DNA of 64,000 bases from assembly GCA_031551135.1 (NCBI GenBank), contig JAVBOA010000007.1, positions 25,368 through 89,367 on the forward strand. Direction: 5' to 3'. Under the pieces are notes generated by a model that was not told where the DNA came from, made no database searches, and saw nothing but the letters and a program-made list of their open reading frames with translations. This document shows, piece after piece, positions 8,471 to 18,333 of this stretch; positions within the stretch are counted from its first letter, which is position 1, and every line of letters starts with the position of its first letter. The position numbers and the translations under genes are program-made. Origin of the DNA: JAITVM01 sp031551135 (GTDB taxonomy: Bacteria > Bacillota > Clostridia > Lachnospirales > JAITVM01).

Positions 8471-8989
8471 CTATTTTTCAGTGTATTCCAAATACCCTGT
8501 ATCATATAAATTATTACCTTGCGAATCAATCGTAACGATAAGCGGAAAATCTTTGACCGTAAGTTTACGAATCGCTTCCGGCCCTAAATCTTCAAAAGCA
8601 ACAACTTCCGCCTCTACCACGCAATCGGCCAATACAGCTGCCGCGCCGCCGATTGCTGTCAAATAAACTCCGATGTGTTTTTTAATTGCGTCGATTACTT
8701 CTTTCGAACGCTGTCCTTTTCCAATCATAATTTTCATTCCGCGTTCAATCAAAAAAGGTGAATAAGCGTCCATTCTTCCGGATGTCGTCGGCCCGACCGG
8801 TCCGATAACTTTTCCGGGCTTCGCCGGGCAAGGCCCTGCGTAATACACAATGATTCCGTTTATATCAATAGGAAGTTCCGCTCCGGATTCAAGCATTTCG
8901 ACAAGCCTTTTGTGAGCGGCATCACGGGCAGTATAAATTGTTCCGCTGTAGTTTAAAATATCTCCGGCTTTGAGTTTTTCTATCTCCAT
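8471..8989 (-). CDS. Class I fumarase-type hydratase, beta subunit (fumarase or mesaconase)
   Basis: A 172-residue C-terminal-domain subunit of the class I fumarase/tartrate dehydratase family: LKAGDILNYSGTIYTARDAAHKR, YYAGPCPAKPGKVIGPVGPTTSGRMD and MIGKGQRS are characteristic. With the alpha subunit it forms an oxygen-sensitive [4Fe-4S] hydratase. As the last gene of a glutamate mutase/methylaspartate ammonia-lyase operon it most likely hydrates mesaconate to (S)-citramalate; class I fumarases with mesaconase activity are known. Fumarase activity may coexist. It starts 9 bases after the alpha subunit. Confidence 0.92.
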   Translation of the reverse strand: MEIEKLKAGDILNYSGTIYTARDAAHKRLVEMLESGAELPIDINGIIVYYAGPCPAKPGKVIGPVGPTTSGRMDAYSPFLIERGMKIMIGKGQRSKEVIDAIKKHIGVYLTAIGGAAAVLADCVVEAEVVAFEDLGPEAIRKLTVKDFPLIVTIDSQGNNLYDTGYLEYTEK

Positions 8990-8998
8990 AAAAGCCTC

Positions 8999-9841
8999 CT
9001 AAAGTAAAATTTCGGCATGCCTTGTAGCATTGCAGGAAATATTGACAGAGACAGGCAAACCTGCGATATGCGTCGGAAAAACCTCTACATTAACACCAAG
9101 AGCGGTTATTTTTCCGCCCAAGCCGCCCGGACCGATTCCAAGCTTATTTATCTCTTTTAAAATTTCGTCCTCAAACTCCGCCCAAAATGGATTTGGATTA
9201 TGTTCATTAATATTTCGCAACAAAGATTTTTTCGCTATCAAAGCCGATTTTTCCATAGAGCCGCCGATTCCGATTCCGACAATTATCGGAGGACAGGGAT
9301 TCGGACCGGCGCTTTTCACGGTTTCCAAAATAAATTTTTTGATTCCCTCTATTCCGTCCGACGGGCGCAGCATTTTTAGGGCACTCATATTTTCACTGCC
9401 GAAACCTTTTGGCGACACAGTGATTTTTAATTTATCGCCTTTCACTATATCATAATGAATAACGGCAGGCGTATTATCTCCGGTATTGATTCGGTCAATC
9501 GGGTCTTTTACTACCGATTTTCTCAAATACCCTTTTTCATAGCCAAGCTTCACGCCTTGATTAATCGCATCTGTCAAAATGCCTCCGACTATTTGTACAT
9601 CCTGTCCGATTTCGACAAACACTATAGCCATACCCGTATCCTGACAAACGGCTACGCCTTCTTTTGCCGCAATCTGTTCGTTTTCGATAAGCGTTTCCAA
9701 AATATTTTTGCCTGTTTGAGATTGTTCTTTTTCCAGAGCTTCCTGCAAGGCAAGCTTTACATCGCCGCACAGAAAATAATTTGCTTCCATACATAATTGA
9801 GCGACATTTTCTGTTATCAATTCAGATTTTATCTGTCTCAA
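8999..9841 (-). CDS. Class I fumarase-type hydratase, alpha subunit (fumarase or mesaconase)
   Basis: About 280 residues with the alpha-domain motifs AVCQDTGMAIVFVE, GYLRKSVVKDP, NTGDNTPAVIHYDIV, SAGPNPCPPIIVGIGIGG and GIGPGGLGG. The cysteines in VCQDTG, NPCPP and near the end (ISCNATRHAE) fit the three [4Fe-4S] ligands. It pairs with the beta subunit in the same operon. The context points to the mesaconate hydration step of glutamate fermentation. TTG 9841 is preferred over GTG 9850 because GGAG overlaps the GTG but is about eight bases before the TTG. Confidence 0.92.
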   Translation of the reverse strand: MRQIKSELITENVAQLCMEANYFLCGDVKLALQEALEKEQSQTGKNILETLIENEQIAAKEGVAVCQDTGMAIVFVEIGQDVQIVGGILTDAINQGVKLGYEKGYLRKSVVKDPIDRINTGDNTPAVIHYDIVKGDKLKITVSPKGFGSENMSALKMLRPSDGIEGIKKFILETVKSAGPNPCPPIIVGIGIGGSMEKSALIAKKSLLRNINEHNPNPFWAEFEDEILKEINKLGIGPGGLGGKITALGVNVEVFPTHIAGLPVSVNISCNATRHAEILL

Positions 9842-9862
9842 AATTTTCACTCCAATGTTTTT

Positions 9863-10795
9863 CTAATAAAAATGTAATTTATTCAAACCGGATATATCGT
9901 CTGATATATCGTCAACTAATCCAACCAAGAGATATCTATTGTAAAAAGTATCATAAACCAATTCTTTTATCAATTTGAAATATTCGATTTCGGAGGTATT
10001 GTTCACATGAATCCGCGGGCCGCTGCACGAAACTACGCCGAACCCCTCAATAATAATATTTGATTCATCATGATAAGATATACTCAAATTTTTGCGAATT
10101 TCCTGCAAAACCCGTTCTTCCAGTTTATCAAAATCAATCTCCTGTTTATCGGCGAATTCCAAAACAAAGCCCCGCCGTACATCGCTGTTTGTCCATCTAT
10201 GCTCAACCTTAAATTCACGTTCCAAAATAACAGAAGTTATATCCTCCGCAGAATGAGCAATTTTTCTGAATTTCAGCGACATATAAACAATATCGACTAA
10301 ATCTTTCGGCAGCGGACCGAGAACAGTCGGACGTGTGATCAAAACCTCTTCGCCGATACCGATTAAAATTTCGGCATTGATTTTCAAATGCGGATATAAA
10401 AGGTCAAAATGCTCGACGATAACACGTTTGCCCAATGTTAGGGCTTTTTTTACAAATTCAACGATTGTAAACATTTGCGTAAACGCCAATTGAAAGCGCA
10501 TATCAATATGATATGTCATACAATCCTGAGATAAATCCAAATTATTCTGAATTTCCATAATGCGCATTGGGTTTAATCCGTCGTCATGGTTCGCAAGCTC
10601 CAGCCCGGGAAACATTCCGCTGATTATTGAAGATTTTCCGGAGCCCGAATCGCCTACTATTCCAATGAGTTTATCCAGATAAGACAGATGCCTGAGCGAA
10701 ATCTGTTCGCCTAAGCGCAAAAGCCTGTCTCTGCCGCGCGGTGCAAAATATACAGAATACAAATGCGCCGCTTTTTCTAAAGGTCTGGTTACCAT
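9863..10795 (-). CDS. P-loop NTPase-like protein of the methylaspartate operon, function unknown
   Basis: A 310-residue protein with a clear Walker A motif, GIVGDSGSGKSS, near residues 45-56. The rest is not like ABC, GTPase or kinase families I recognise. My recollection is that similar proteins in clostridial glutamate-fermentation operons carry the label 'alanine-tRNA synthetase second additional domain', which says little about function. It lies between methylaspartate ammonia-lyase and the hydratase alpha subunit with 31- and 12-base gaps. Possible roles are regulation or maturation of one of the enzymes. RBS AAAGGA precedes ATG 10795. Confidence 0.7.
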   Translation of the reverse strand: MVTRPLEKAAHLYSVYFAPRGRDRLLRLGEQISLRHLSYLDKLIGIVGDSGSGKSSIISGMFPGLELANHDDGLNPMRIMEIQNNLDLSQDCMTYHIDMRFQLAFTQMFTIVEFVKKALTLGKRVIVEHFDLLYPHLKINAEILIGIGEEVLITRPTVLGPLPKDLVDIVYMSLKFRKIAHSAEDITSVILEREFKVEHRWTNSDVRRGFVLEFADKQEIDFDKLEERVLQEIRKNLSISYHDESNIIIEGFGVVSCSGPRIHVNNTSEIEYFKLIKELVYDTFYNRYLLVGLVDDISDDISGLNKLHFY

Positions 10796-10826
10796 AAAAA
10801 AATCCTTTCGATGTATTGACTAACGA

Positions 10827-12044
10827 TTAACGGTTCGTAATTGCCAATATCCTTTGCATTTCATTATGAACAATCATAAAACCTTCGTCAACACCCATTC
10901 CCGGTTTTGCCAAAATTTGATCAGCATTTGTCGCAATTGCAATATGTGCACAAATCTGCGCCGAGCGTTCTGTTTCGTTGCATGTTCCGCCCAAATACGC
11001 GCCGATATTTTTCTCTTTGCAATACAAAACCGCTTCGATACAATTATTTATACCGCCGAGGTCAGGCGTTTTTATTTGAACCATCGTTCCGGCGGCGTTG
11101 TCGGAAAAATATTTTATGTCCTCAAAAGTATTGCACCATTCGTCGGCCACAACGCCGACATCTGATTTTTTATTTTTCAAAATCAATGTCAAATCACGTA
11201 GGGCTTCCATTTGTTTTTCACGGTTTCCCATATCGACAGGGCCTTCTATACGCAATTTAAAAGGTTTTGCGGCTTCTCCTAATTTTATCATATAATCCGC
11301 TATTTTTTCTAAATCGTTATTAAAAATTATTCCGAAAGTTCCGTAAACATCAATATGAAACTCCGGATCATAATCGCTGTTTACCCTGAATTTTTCTACA
11401 CGGTTTTTCAGCCATTTTACGTAATCCATAAGCTTTTCGCCGTTTTCGCCCAATTTCCCGATTGTATTAATCAAAGCATGCGGCAAAACATTCGAGCCTT
11501 TTAAAATCATTTTATCTACATTTGAATAACGCTCGTCGCCCGACTGCGAAAAAATCGGAATCAGTTTATTCGAAATTTTTACATTATATTCATCTTCAAT
11601 AATTTTGCACATTAATTTTTTCTGCGATTTCGCAACTGTGTCCAAAATCGCCTGCGTCACGCCGTATCTAAGCGCTGTATGAAGTTTTTTCGAGTCGATT
11701 TTATTTGACATTTCTCTGAAAGAAGTTATTTCAGAGCCTTTAAAAAGCGGAATGATTTCTTCGTTTATCGTATCTATAAAATTATCGGCAAGAAAAAGCG
11801 GGTCACGGCCGGCTGCTCCGGAATACTGCACGGCGGCGCAATCGCCATATGCAATTTGTCCGTCTTCCAAAATAAAGATTATCGAAATCGACTCACCGGC
11901 CTGCCTGATAGAATTAAAGCCCTCCGTTTTCGGTTCGCCAATATAAAAATTTCCGTCATGCTCTGCATTTTCTTTTATTGCTTTTTGGTCATCAAAGAAA
12001 AATCCTGTTTTGCCTTTAGAGTAAATAATATCAATGATTTTCAT
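10827..12044 (-). CDS. Methylaspartate ammonia-lyase
   Basis: About 405 residues, close to the clostridial enzyme in length and sequence. It shares TGFFFDDQ, GDCAAVQYSGAAGRDPLFLA, QSGDERYSNVDKMI, FHIDVYGTFG, ADEWCNT, MVQIKTPDLGG and GGTCNETERSA. These include the enolase-superfamily metal ligands and the catalytic His (FHID) and Lys (QIKTP). It removes ammonia from (2S,3S)-3-methylaspartate to give mesaconate. ATG 12044 follows GGGAG at a good distance; the open frame up to 12086 lacks homology. It lies 25 bases after glmE. Confidence 0.97.
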   Translation of the reverse strand: MKIIDIIYSKGKTGFFFDDQKAIKENAEHDGNFYIGEPKTEGFNSIRQAGESISIIFILEDGQIAYGDCAAVQYSGAAGRDPLFLADNFIDTINEEIIPLFKGSEITSFREMSNKIDSKKLHTALRYGVTQAILDTVAKSQKKLMCKIIEDEYNVKISNKLIPIFSQSGDERYSNVDKMILKGSNVLPHALINTIGKLGENGEKLMDYVKWLKNRVEKFRVNSDYDPEFHIDVYGTFGIIFNNDLEKIADYMIKLGEAAKPFKLRIEGPVDMGNREKQMEALRDLTLILKNKKSDVGVVADEWCNTFEDIKYFSDNAAGTMVQIKTPDLGGINNCIEAVLYCKEKNIGAYLGGTCNETERSAQICAHIAIATNADQILAKPGMGVDEGFMIVHNEMQRILAITNR

Positions 12045-12069
12045 AAATATCTCCCATTTTTTAGTAGTA

Positions 12070-13521
12070 TTAATTCGGTCTGCCAACCAGTCTGCCTTTG
12101 CTTATAGCGTAAATATCGTCGACAACCATTTGAAAGCTGACTTCACGCTTTTCGAATTTCGCGCGTTCCTCCAATTTATGAAGATGATAATCTATGATAT
12201 CTTGTGTAAAAGGTAAATTTCCAATATTCAAAATCCTTACTGCGCCGTTATTGTCACGGGCAGGTAAAATTTTTCCGGCGTTCTGCTTGCTAGGCGCAAA
12301 CGGCACATCAATAACTCCGGCTTTAAAAGCATTCACTGTTCCGACTGCAAAATCGCCGTTGCCGAGTTCCAGAACTTTTTCTAAAATGCATGACGTTTCC
12401 AATTTAATCATTTCGATTTCATCAACAACATCTTTTAGACACGTAAAATTTTGATCTTTCAGCATAGAAACCAGCTGTTTTGTATTTTTAAGACCGGCTG
12501 CATTTGCTTCCTTAGTCGGAATACCCATTGCCTCATGCGGAGTTTTTACAATAACTTTATTTGCGCAAGACAGCGCCGCCGCCGCCGAGCCCCAAGATAT
12601 TACGGAAAATGCTTTTGATTCGTCGGTCGGAAAACCGCCCATCCATTGATGAAGCACTGTTGTAACTTCAACATCAGCATACCCGAATTTTTTCAGATAT
12701 TCATTCGTCAATTCCTCTAAAGATTTTATTGCGGCAACGTCCTGAATCAGATTACCGCATTGCCCATATCCTACGGTTATGCATTTACAGCCTTGTTCCG
12801 CCGCCAAAAGCGATTCCAAAACCGCTACAGAATGCGAAATACAAGGCGGAACTAAAGTACCTGTCAAAGGCCCGAAAGGCTCACGGTTTATTCTGATACC
12901 GGCTTCTTCATATTTTCCGAATAATCGGTCAACGTATTGCCAATCAAAAATAGTTTTCTCCAGCAAATGAACTTTCGAATACGGAATATTATAAGAAATT
13001 CCACCGCCTTCAAAGGATGTAAAGCCGCCTGATGCAGAGATTTCTGCCAAAAGCCGTGCATCGGGCGTGCCGTGCCTTACCTGCACGGGTTTTTTTAGAG
13101 CCGAAGTAAGCTCTCTGCAAATCAAATGCCCATAATTTACAGCCGGAAATCCGTTTAACATCGAGCGCCCGAGGTTTTTGCTTTCCTCGATTCCCTTTTC
13201 GGCTTCCTGATAGCGGTTCAGGCGCGTATACGAATCAATCGTCGTCGGCAGTAAATCCGCTTCTCCTTCGCTTTCGAGATATTTCAGCAAATTAATATGC
13301 TCGTCCAAAAGTGCGACACCGGCGCGCGGCTGAGTCAAAGTAGTTTTATTTATTTTTGCTTGTTTTAAAGCTACAGAAAATCTTTTTTCGTTCGGAATAG
13401 ATTTTTGATATTCAACAGATTCGGTAAATTCGATTCCTTTTCCTGTCGGCCAAGAAATCAAAACTTCCTTTTGCAGTGAATAAAATTCTTCATCTGTTAA
13501 TTTTTTATTTTTTAAAGTCAT
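12070..13521 (-). CDS. glmE: Glutamate mutase epsilon subunit
   Basis: About 483 residues, the normal size of the catalytic E component. [46 protein letters not shown] and [18 protein letters not shown] are typical of GlmE, a TIM barrel that clamps adenosylcobalamin with GlmS and isomerises L-glutamate to (2S,3S)-3-methylaspartate. ATG 13521 is chosen because AGGAG lies seven bases upstream; 21 extra in-frame codons before it lack family similarity. It sits between glmL and methylaspartate ammonia-lyase, the usual clostridial order. Confidence 0.97.
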   Translation of the reverse strand: MTLKNKKLTDEEFYSLQKEVLISWPTGKGIEFTESVEYQKSIPNEKRFSVALKQAKINKTTLTQPRAGVALLDEHINLLKYLESEGEADLLPTTIDSYTRLNRYQEAEKGIEESKNLGRSMLNGFPAVNYGHLICRELTSALKKPVQVRHGTPDARLLAEISASGGFTSFEGGGISYNIPYSKVHLLEKTIFDWQYVDRLFGKYEEAGIRINREPFGPLTGTLVPPCISHSVAVLESLLAAEQGCKCITVGYGQCGNLIQDVAAIKSLEELTNEYLKKFGYADVEVTTVLHQWMGGFPTDESKAFSVISWGSAAAALSCANKVIVKTPHEAMGIPTKEANAAGLKNTKQLVSMLKDQNFTCLKDVVDEIEMIKLETSCILEKVLELGNGDFAVGTVNAFKAGVIDVPFAPSKQNAGKILPARDNNGAVRILNIGNLPFTQDIIDYHLHKLEERAKFEKREVSFQMVVDDIYAISKGRLVGRPN

Positions 13522-13543
13522 ATATAATCTCCTAACATGATTA

Positions 13544-14914
13544 CTAATGAGCCAAAATCTCTTTAAACATAATTTCCAGCGCAATATCGGGGTCTATTCT
13601 GCTGAGCAAACCCAACGCATAAAAAATATAATTCCTGTCTACAATAAGTTCCGGGTCATGAGGCTTTAAAGATGTATAATCCAAATTTCTTGTAATTAAT
13701 TTTTCGGGTCTTTCGGCATTTGCAATCGGGCCGCCCACTCCGATAATATTTTTTATATGGGTTAAATCTTTTCCTTCTTGCAAAAATGTTTCGCCAAAAG
13801 GTGTATACACCGATTCTATTTTTCCACAATGCCTTGTAAACCCTACATTTATGCATATTTTGCAAAGTTCTTCGTCTATTTTTTTAAAATCCGATCCGCT
13901 CTCCGGCACAAATTCGGGAGTTTTTTCGCAGATATTCATAAATTCCGATATTCTTTCTTCACTTGTTTGAAGTCGGTTTGACATATTAATTATGCTTTCA
14001 TTCTCTAAAATAGATTTTAAATTAAATCTAACGCCAAGGTCTCCTTCGACAGTCCGTTTGGCATAAGGCGAACGAATACCTTTTATCATTGTGTTTGGCT
14101 TTTGCGCAAATCCATCCGCCATAGAATAAACATCAGTAGTAGCGCCGCCGACATCTACCAGCATAAATTCCCCAAAACCTTTTTTATGCCCTGTGCCTTT
14201 TGAAAGCAAATACGCGCCTTCCAAAACCGAAAGAGGTGTTGGTATAATTTCAAAATTAATTTTCTGCTGAATACTGTCAATTCCTTTTGCTTTAATAATT
14301 CGCTTTATAAAAAGCTCTCGAATAGCGTCCTGCGCCGGTTTTATATTCAATTTTTCAAATTCGGGCATAACATTGTCGGTTATTAAAACATTTTTGCTTT
14401 GTTTTAAAATATCTGCGGCTTCTTTCGCCGCCGATTTATTGCCCGCAACAATAACACTGAAATTTCCTTCAATTTCAGCAATCGATTTTGCATTTGCCAA
14501 GATTACATTCGAATTTCCGCCGTCTGTGCCGCCACATAATAAAACAATATCAGGCGCATAAGCTGAAATTTCCGATTTTTCTTTTTCGCTTATTTCATAA
14601 GAATAGGTTTTTATAACTTTCGCGCCTGCAGATGTGGCCGCCAAGCTTGAGGCTTTTGAGGTCAGCGACGGCACAAGCCCGACCGAAATCATTTTTAAGC
14701 CGCCTGCCGCAGAGCTGCACGCAATTGTTTCTTCAAACTCTATTTTTCCAATTTCCGCAAAAAGATTCTCTTTCGCTTTTTCCAAACCGATATTAATATC
14801 AGTATTTATAGTGGTGAAAGCCCTGTTTGTGCCTAAAATTTTTCTTTCTGCCATATCTATTGCGGTAACTTTTGTAAATGTACTGCCGAAATCTACAGCT
14901 AAAATGTTTTTCAT
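13544..14914 (-). CDS. glmL: GlmL/MutL protein of the glutamate mutase operon
   Basis: A 456-residue ASKHA-fold ATPase: the N-terminal [17 protein letters not shown] phosphate-1 motif, [14 protein letters not shown], and [14 protein letters not shown] as the second phosphate motif. GlmL (MutL) is found between glmS and glmE in clostridial operons and is thought to act as a chaperone or reactivase for the mutase; its exact activity is less settled than that of GlmS and GlmE. It starts one base after the glmS stop codon. Confidence 0.95.
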   Translation of the reverse strand: MKNILAVDFGSTFTKVTAIDMAERKILGTNRAFTTINTDINIGLEKAKENLFAEIGKIEFEETIACSSAAGGLKMISVGLVPSLTSKASSLAATSAGAKVIKTYSYEISEKEKSEISAYAPDIVLLCGGTDGGNSNVILANAKSIAEIEGNFSVIVAGNKSAAKEAADILKQSKNVLITDNVMPEFEKLNIKPAQDAIRELFIKRIIKAKGIDSIQQKINFEIIPTPLSVLEGAYLLSKGTGHKKGFGEFMLVDVGGATTDVYSMADGFAQKPNTMIKGIRSPYAKRTVEGDLGVRFNLKSILENESIINMSNRLQTSEERISEFMNICEKTPEFVPESGSDFKKIDEELCKICINVGFTRHCGKIESVYTPFGETFLQEGKDLTHIKNIIGVGGPIANAERPEKLITRNLDYTSLKPHDPELIVDRNYIFYALGLLSRIDPDIALEIMFKEILAH

Positions 14915-14915
14915 T

Positions 14916-15320
14916 TTATATACTCAGATCCTTTTTCAAATCTTCTATGCAAATATCAGGGTTTGCGCCCGGCGGATAGACACGGTCAAAACCCATTTCT
15001 TTAAATGTTTTTTCTACTTCTGCAAAATCTTTTTTGCCGATAACTAAATTTCCGCCAACATAAAGCGGTATTTCCAAGCCCGCTTCAATACATTTGTCTT
15101 TTAGCCCGCGGCAGTCAATTTCGCCATGCCCGTATAACGAGGAAACAATTATCGCGTCCGCATTTGTTTCAAGAGCCGCCTCGATAAATTCTCTTTGCGA
15201 GACTAAAACGCCTAAATTAATTACTTCAAAGCCTGCTTCGCTGAAAGCGTAATCCAAAATTTTATTTCCAACAGCGTGAACATCGGCACCTATAACGCCC
15301 AAAACAATTTTTTTACTCAA
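14916..15320 (-). CDS. glmS: Glutamate mutase sigma (B12-binding) subunit
   Basis: A 134-residue cobalamin-binding component. The DxHxxG motif lies at residues 13-18 ([10 protein letters not shown]), giving the histidine that coordinates cobalt in base-off/His-on binding; [10 protein letters not shown] and [13 protein letters not shown] are family landmarks. It completes the GlmES mutase. The start is TTG, supported by GAGGTG a few bases upstream. It is the first gene of the minus-strand operon and has a good promoter about 100 bases before it. Confidence 0.97.
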   Translation of the reverse strand: MSKKIVLGVIGADVHAVGNKILDYAFSEAGFEVINLGVLVSQREFIEAALETNADAIIVSSLYGHGEIDCRGLKDKCIEAGLEIPLYVGGNLVIGKKDFAEVEKTFKEMGFDRVYPPGANPDICIEDLKKDLSI

Positions 15321-15420
15321 AAAAACACCTCATAGCTTTAGCAATTTTTTAAAATCTATAGATCAGCTTGAATTCACTTTTTTAGCTTCGTCAAACTGTA
15401 AAAAACTTATATACAAATAA

Positions 15421-15449
15421 ATTTTATACACTATCATGAATATTGTCAA
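15421..15449 (-). promoter_or_regulatory. SigA-type promoter of the glmS operon
   Basis: On the minus strand TTGACA (15449-15444) and TAAAAT (15426-15421) are separated by 17 bases, about 100 bases upstream of the glmS start. The -35 matches consensus exactly and the -10 at five of six positions. Confidence 0.65.
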
Positions 15450-15874
15450 GCGCAAAACAGCCGTTTATTGACACATAATATATTTTTAATGCATTCTAAT
15501 GCATAATTATTAATTTGCGAATTTTCAATATGAATTTTTTAAAATAGAAATTTTTATTTATTAGTAAATATAAGTAAATACACTAAAAGATTTTCTATTA
15601 AATTCCCCAAAACAAAAAAATCAATTTCTACATTATTATTCGTATTGCTTTACAAAATTATAAATAAAAAGTAATATATTTTATATAGCGGTTTACTTTT
15701 ATAATTCAAACAAAAAATCAAAATTCTAAATTATGATATTTTCAAAATCAAAAAAATCATTTTCCAAAAAAAATAAAAAAAATTTATGACTATTTATTAA
15801 GCCAAATTTATATAAAAAACGTTAATATATAATAAATACTAATGCGATTTACAAAAACTAGGAGGAAACTTTTA
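15450..15874. other. AT-rich divergent intergenic region
   Basis: Very AT-rich spacer between the glm operon promoter and the TlpA-like gene. A TATAAT-like hexamer lies about 45 bases before the TlpA-like start, without a clear -35. TAGCGGTTTACTTTTATAA near 15687 looks like an eroded repeat A arm. I see no open frame or stable structure otherwise. Confidence 0.4.
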
Positions 15875-16474
15875 ATGAACAAATTTTTTTTAAAAATATC
15901 TTTTCTATTAATCATCATTTTTAATATTTCCGGCTGCAAAAGCTCCGAAATAACTCCATCTGCTACAACATCTCAACCTATAGAAACAACAACCCAAACT
16001 ACCGAAACAACAAATTCACCTTCCGCACAAAACGAAAATACAGAAGATTTCAAAGCTCCGGATTTTACACTCGAAACAATGGATGGCCGTACAATTACTT
16101 TATCGGATTATATCGGAAAAAAATACGTTGTTTTGAATTTTTGGGCAACATGGTGCGGATATTGTGTTGATGAATTTCCGTATTTCGATACAATAGAAGA
16201 TGAATATAAATCAAAAGATGTTGAATTTTTGATGATTAATTTAACCGAAGGCGGAGAAACAAAAGAACGCGCTCAGAAATTTTTAGAAGAGAATAATTTT
16301 GAATTTGATAACGTTTTATTGGATATAAAGAGCAAAGCCGCCGATTTATATGAAGTTACGGGAATCCCTGCAACTTATTTTATCGATAAAAACGGTGACC
16401 TTGTATACGGCGGCAGCGGCCAAATGGATGATGTAATGCTGAAGTCGGTGCTGGACTCGATAATTACGGAATAA
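15875..16474 (+). CDS. TlpA/ResA-like thioredoxin-fold lipoprotein
   Basis: About 199 residues. The signal peptide ends in a lipobox (FNISGC), followed by a Ser/Thr/Gln-rich linker and a redoxin domain: APDFTLETMDGRTITLSDY, WATWCGYC with the redox CxxC, and the cis-proline segment TGIPATYF. It is likely a membrane-anchored extracytoplasmic thiol reductant or peroxide-related protein. No CcdA or cytochrome c biogenesis gene is adjacent. AGGAGG precedes ATG 15875; the earlier ATG 15842 has no RBS. Confidence 0.92.
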   Translation: MNKFFLKISFLLIIIFNISGCKSSEITPSATTSQPIETTTQTTETTNSPSAQNENTEDFKAPDFTLETMDGRTITLSDYIGKKYVVLNFWATWCGYCVDEFPYFDTIEDEYKSKDVEFLMINLTEGGETKERAQKFLEENNFEFDNVLLDIKSKAADLYEVTGIPATYFIDKNGDLVYGGSGQMDDVMLKSVLDSIITE

Positions 16475-16492
16475 ATACCGGATTTATTTTAA

Positions 16493-16501
16493 TGCTATAA
16501 T
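16493..16501 (+). promoter_or_regulatory. Possible extended -10 promoter before the ATP-grasp gene
   Basis: TGCTATAAT is a full extended -10 element about 60 bases upstream of ATG 16562. No good -35 is visible. Confidence 0.4.
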
Positions 16502-16561
16502 AATCTTGATGAAAACAACAGTTCAAAAAATGAAACTACCATAAATATAAGGAGTATTAAA

Positions 16562-17605
16562 ATGAATAATTTTGTGTTTCTTGTAAAAGACACTATGAAA
16601 ATAGCCAAGTCCGACAGATTTCTGATTGGAGATTATTTTGGAGAAATAAATAAAGGCGATATTCTGAAAGATATATGCGGAAACGAAATTACGGTTAAAG
16701 GCATCGGCACACCGAGTTCCGGACGAAAAGACATGATTGCTCTGCAAATACAAGAAGATTTTATTCCCGAATTCTTTATGGATAAATATTTTTTTCGGAG
16801 TTTTGAAACAGCATTTATTTTTTGTAAAGATTATAAATACAATTTCGAATATAATGCGGCTCTGGAAAATGGATTGAATTGCTTTGCACTCAAGCAAGAA
16901 GATTTATTAAGCCTTAATGAAATAAAAAAGGCTGTAACTCCAACACGGATGATTTACCGCGGCCCGGCGCTATCTTTAGAAGAATACGAAATTTTGTATA
17001 AAGCTCTTTCGGATAAAAATTATTATATGATTAATACGCCCGAACAATATGCTGTTGCGAGATATTTACCCGAATGGTATTATTATGTACAAGATGTAAC
17101 GCCTTTTTCAATGTGGACAGAATCGTACAATAACGAGGAAATGATTTCAAAAATTCTGGAAAAATTCGGCAATAAGCCGCTTTCCGTATGCGATTACTCT
17201 AATAATTTTTCCGAATACCGCCAAATTCCTGATAATAAAGATATAAATAAATCTCTCGAAACAATTCGCAGTTTTGTTTCGCAAAAAGGCTCTGAATTAA
17301 ATAAAGGCATTGTGATTCGTGAATCTCTTAAAGCCAAAGGTAAAATCGAAATTTACCGAATATTTGTATTTAATAAGAAGATAATTGCCGCTTTTAATTT
17401 TTGGCAAAGCGAAAGTAAATCTTTTGAAGAATGGACTGAACTAATCGAATTGACAAACGATATCGGCATTAATTTTTATGCCGCCGATTTAGCCCGGGAA
17501 GACGACGGAAATTGGGTTATACTTAATATTAGTGACGCCCAAATTGCCGATATTTTAAGTTCTCACTCGAATATATTTTATAATTCTTTGAGCTTATATA
17601 TTTAA
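16562..17605 (+). CDS. ATP-grasp-like protein of unknown substrate
   Basis: A 347-residue cytoplasmic protein. The middle (MIYRGPALSLEEYEILYKAL, MINTPEQYAVARYLPEW) and the end (DDGNWVILNISDAQIADIL) resemble ATP-grasp proteins of the DUF4343 type, where the last segment holds metal ligands such as the E/D-x-N-D pattern. The N-terminal 100 residues look like a separate beta-rich domain. Such enzymes usually ligate a carboxylate to an amine or thiol; the substrate here is unknown. It is followed after 24 bases by a DIP1984-family gene, so they are probably co-transcribed. Confidence 0.65.
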   Translation: MNNFVFLVKDTMKIAKSDRFLIGDYFGEINKGDILKDICGNEITVKGIGTPSSGRKDMIALQIQEDFIPEFFMDKYFFRSFETAFIFCKDYKYNFEYNAALENGLNCFALKQEDLLSLNEIKKAVTPTRMIYRGPALSLEEYEILYKALSDKNYYMINTPEQYAVARYLPEWYYYVQDVTPFSMWTESYNNEEMISKILEKFGNKPLSVCDYSNNFSEYRQIPDNKDINKSLETIRSFVSQKGSELNKGIVIRESLKAKGKIEIYRIFVFNKKIIAAFNFWQSESKSFEEWTELIELTNDIGINFYAADLAREDDGNWVILNISDAQIADILSSHSNIFYNSLSLYI

Positions 17606-17629
17606 AAATGATTATAGGAGAATGATAAT

Positions 17630-18088
17630 ATGAAACTGTCCGAAGCATTGCTATTAAGAGTTGATTTGCAAAATAAATTAAGACAAATAGAAATACGATT
17701 AATCAGAAACGCAAAGATTCAGGAGGGCGAAGAGCCGTCCGAAAATCCTTTGGATTTATTGAAAGAATATGACGAATGCAATAAACAATGGGAAAAATTA
17801 GTCAAAGACATAAATAAAACAAATTTTGTAACAAAAGTCGACGATGACAAATTGCTTTCGGATTTGATTGCGGAAAAAGATGCGCTTAAACAAAAACTCA
17901 AAGTTTTGCACAAGCTTTGCGAATCCGCGACGATTTATTTCGAAAGATATTCCCGAAGCGAAATAAAACAAAAATCAACCGTAAACGTTAATGAAATTCA
18001 AAAAGATATCGACAAATTGTCTAAGAATTTCAGAGAACTGGACAATAAACTGCAAGCGATTAATTGGACAACAGAATTAATTTCATAA
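17630..18088 (+). CDS. DIP1984 family protein
   Basis: A 152-residue, highly charged helical protein. KLSEALLLRVDLQNKLRQIEIRL at the start and IQKDIDKLSKNFRELDNKLQAINWTTEL at the end match the DIP1984 (septicolysin-like) family, predicted to be coiled-coil. The biochemical role is not known. It lies 24 bases after the ATP-grasp gene and just before a candidate structured RNA. Confidence 0.82.
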   Translation: MKLSEALLLRVDLQNKLRQIEIRLIRNAKIQEGEEPSENPLDLLKEYDECNKQWEKLVKDINKTNFVTKVDDDKLLSDLIAEKDALKQKLKVLHKLCESATIYFERYSRSEIKQKSTVNVNEIQKDIDKLSKNFRELDNKLQAINWTTELIS

Positions 18089-18108
18089 ATTTTTTAAATT
18101 TTGGTAAG

Positions 18109-18318
18109 GCATATTAAAAGGTGGATATTAAATCTCTGCATAGCGGGATAAATTGCTATGTTCTTTCGCTTATAGCGGCCTAATGAGGAGCTGAGAGCGG
18201 CTCATGATTTATAGTTTATGCTCACAATTTTTTACAAGCTTAAATATACGCCTTCATTGAAGGACTTTTAGAACGATGAAAATTCGTTTTTTATTACCAA
18301 ATATCAATTTTAATATGC
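18109..18318 (+). ncRNA. Candidate structured RNA, about 210 nt, class not assigned
   Basis: GCATATTAAAA (18109-18119) and TTTTAATATGC (18308-18318) form a perfect 11-bp closing stem. Inside it GATATT (18124-18129) pairs with AATATC (18300-18305). The interior has a GC-richer core with local stems (GCATAGC/GCTATGT; ATGAG/CTCAT around GAGCTGAGAGCG; CCTTC/GAAGG) unlike the AT-rich surroundings. No open frame covers it, and a strong hairpin terminator follows at 18334. Conserved clostridial RNAs of this size (6S RNA, raiA RNA) are possible, but I could not match either from memory. The strand is inferred from the 3' terminator. Confidence 0.55.
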
Positions 18319-18333
18319 TTGGGTGGGTTTGGG

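Noticed and set aside
9455..9796. 113-codon plus-strand frame across the hydratase alpha gene
   Set aside because: Antisense to a clear class I hydratase sequence; not plausible as a gene.
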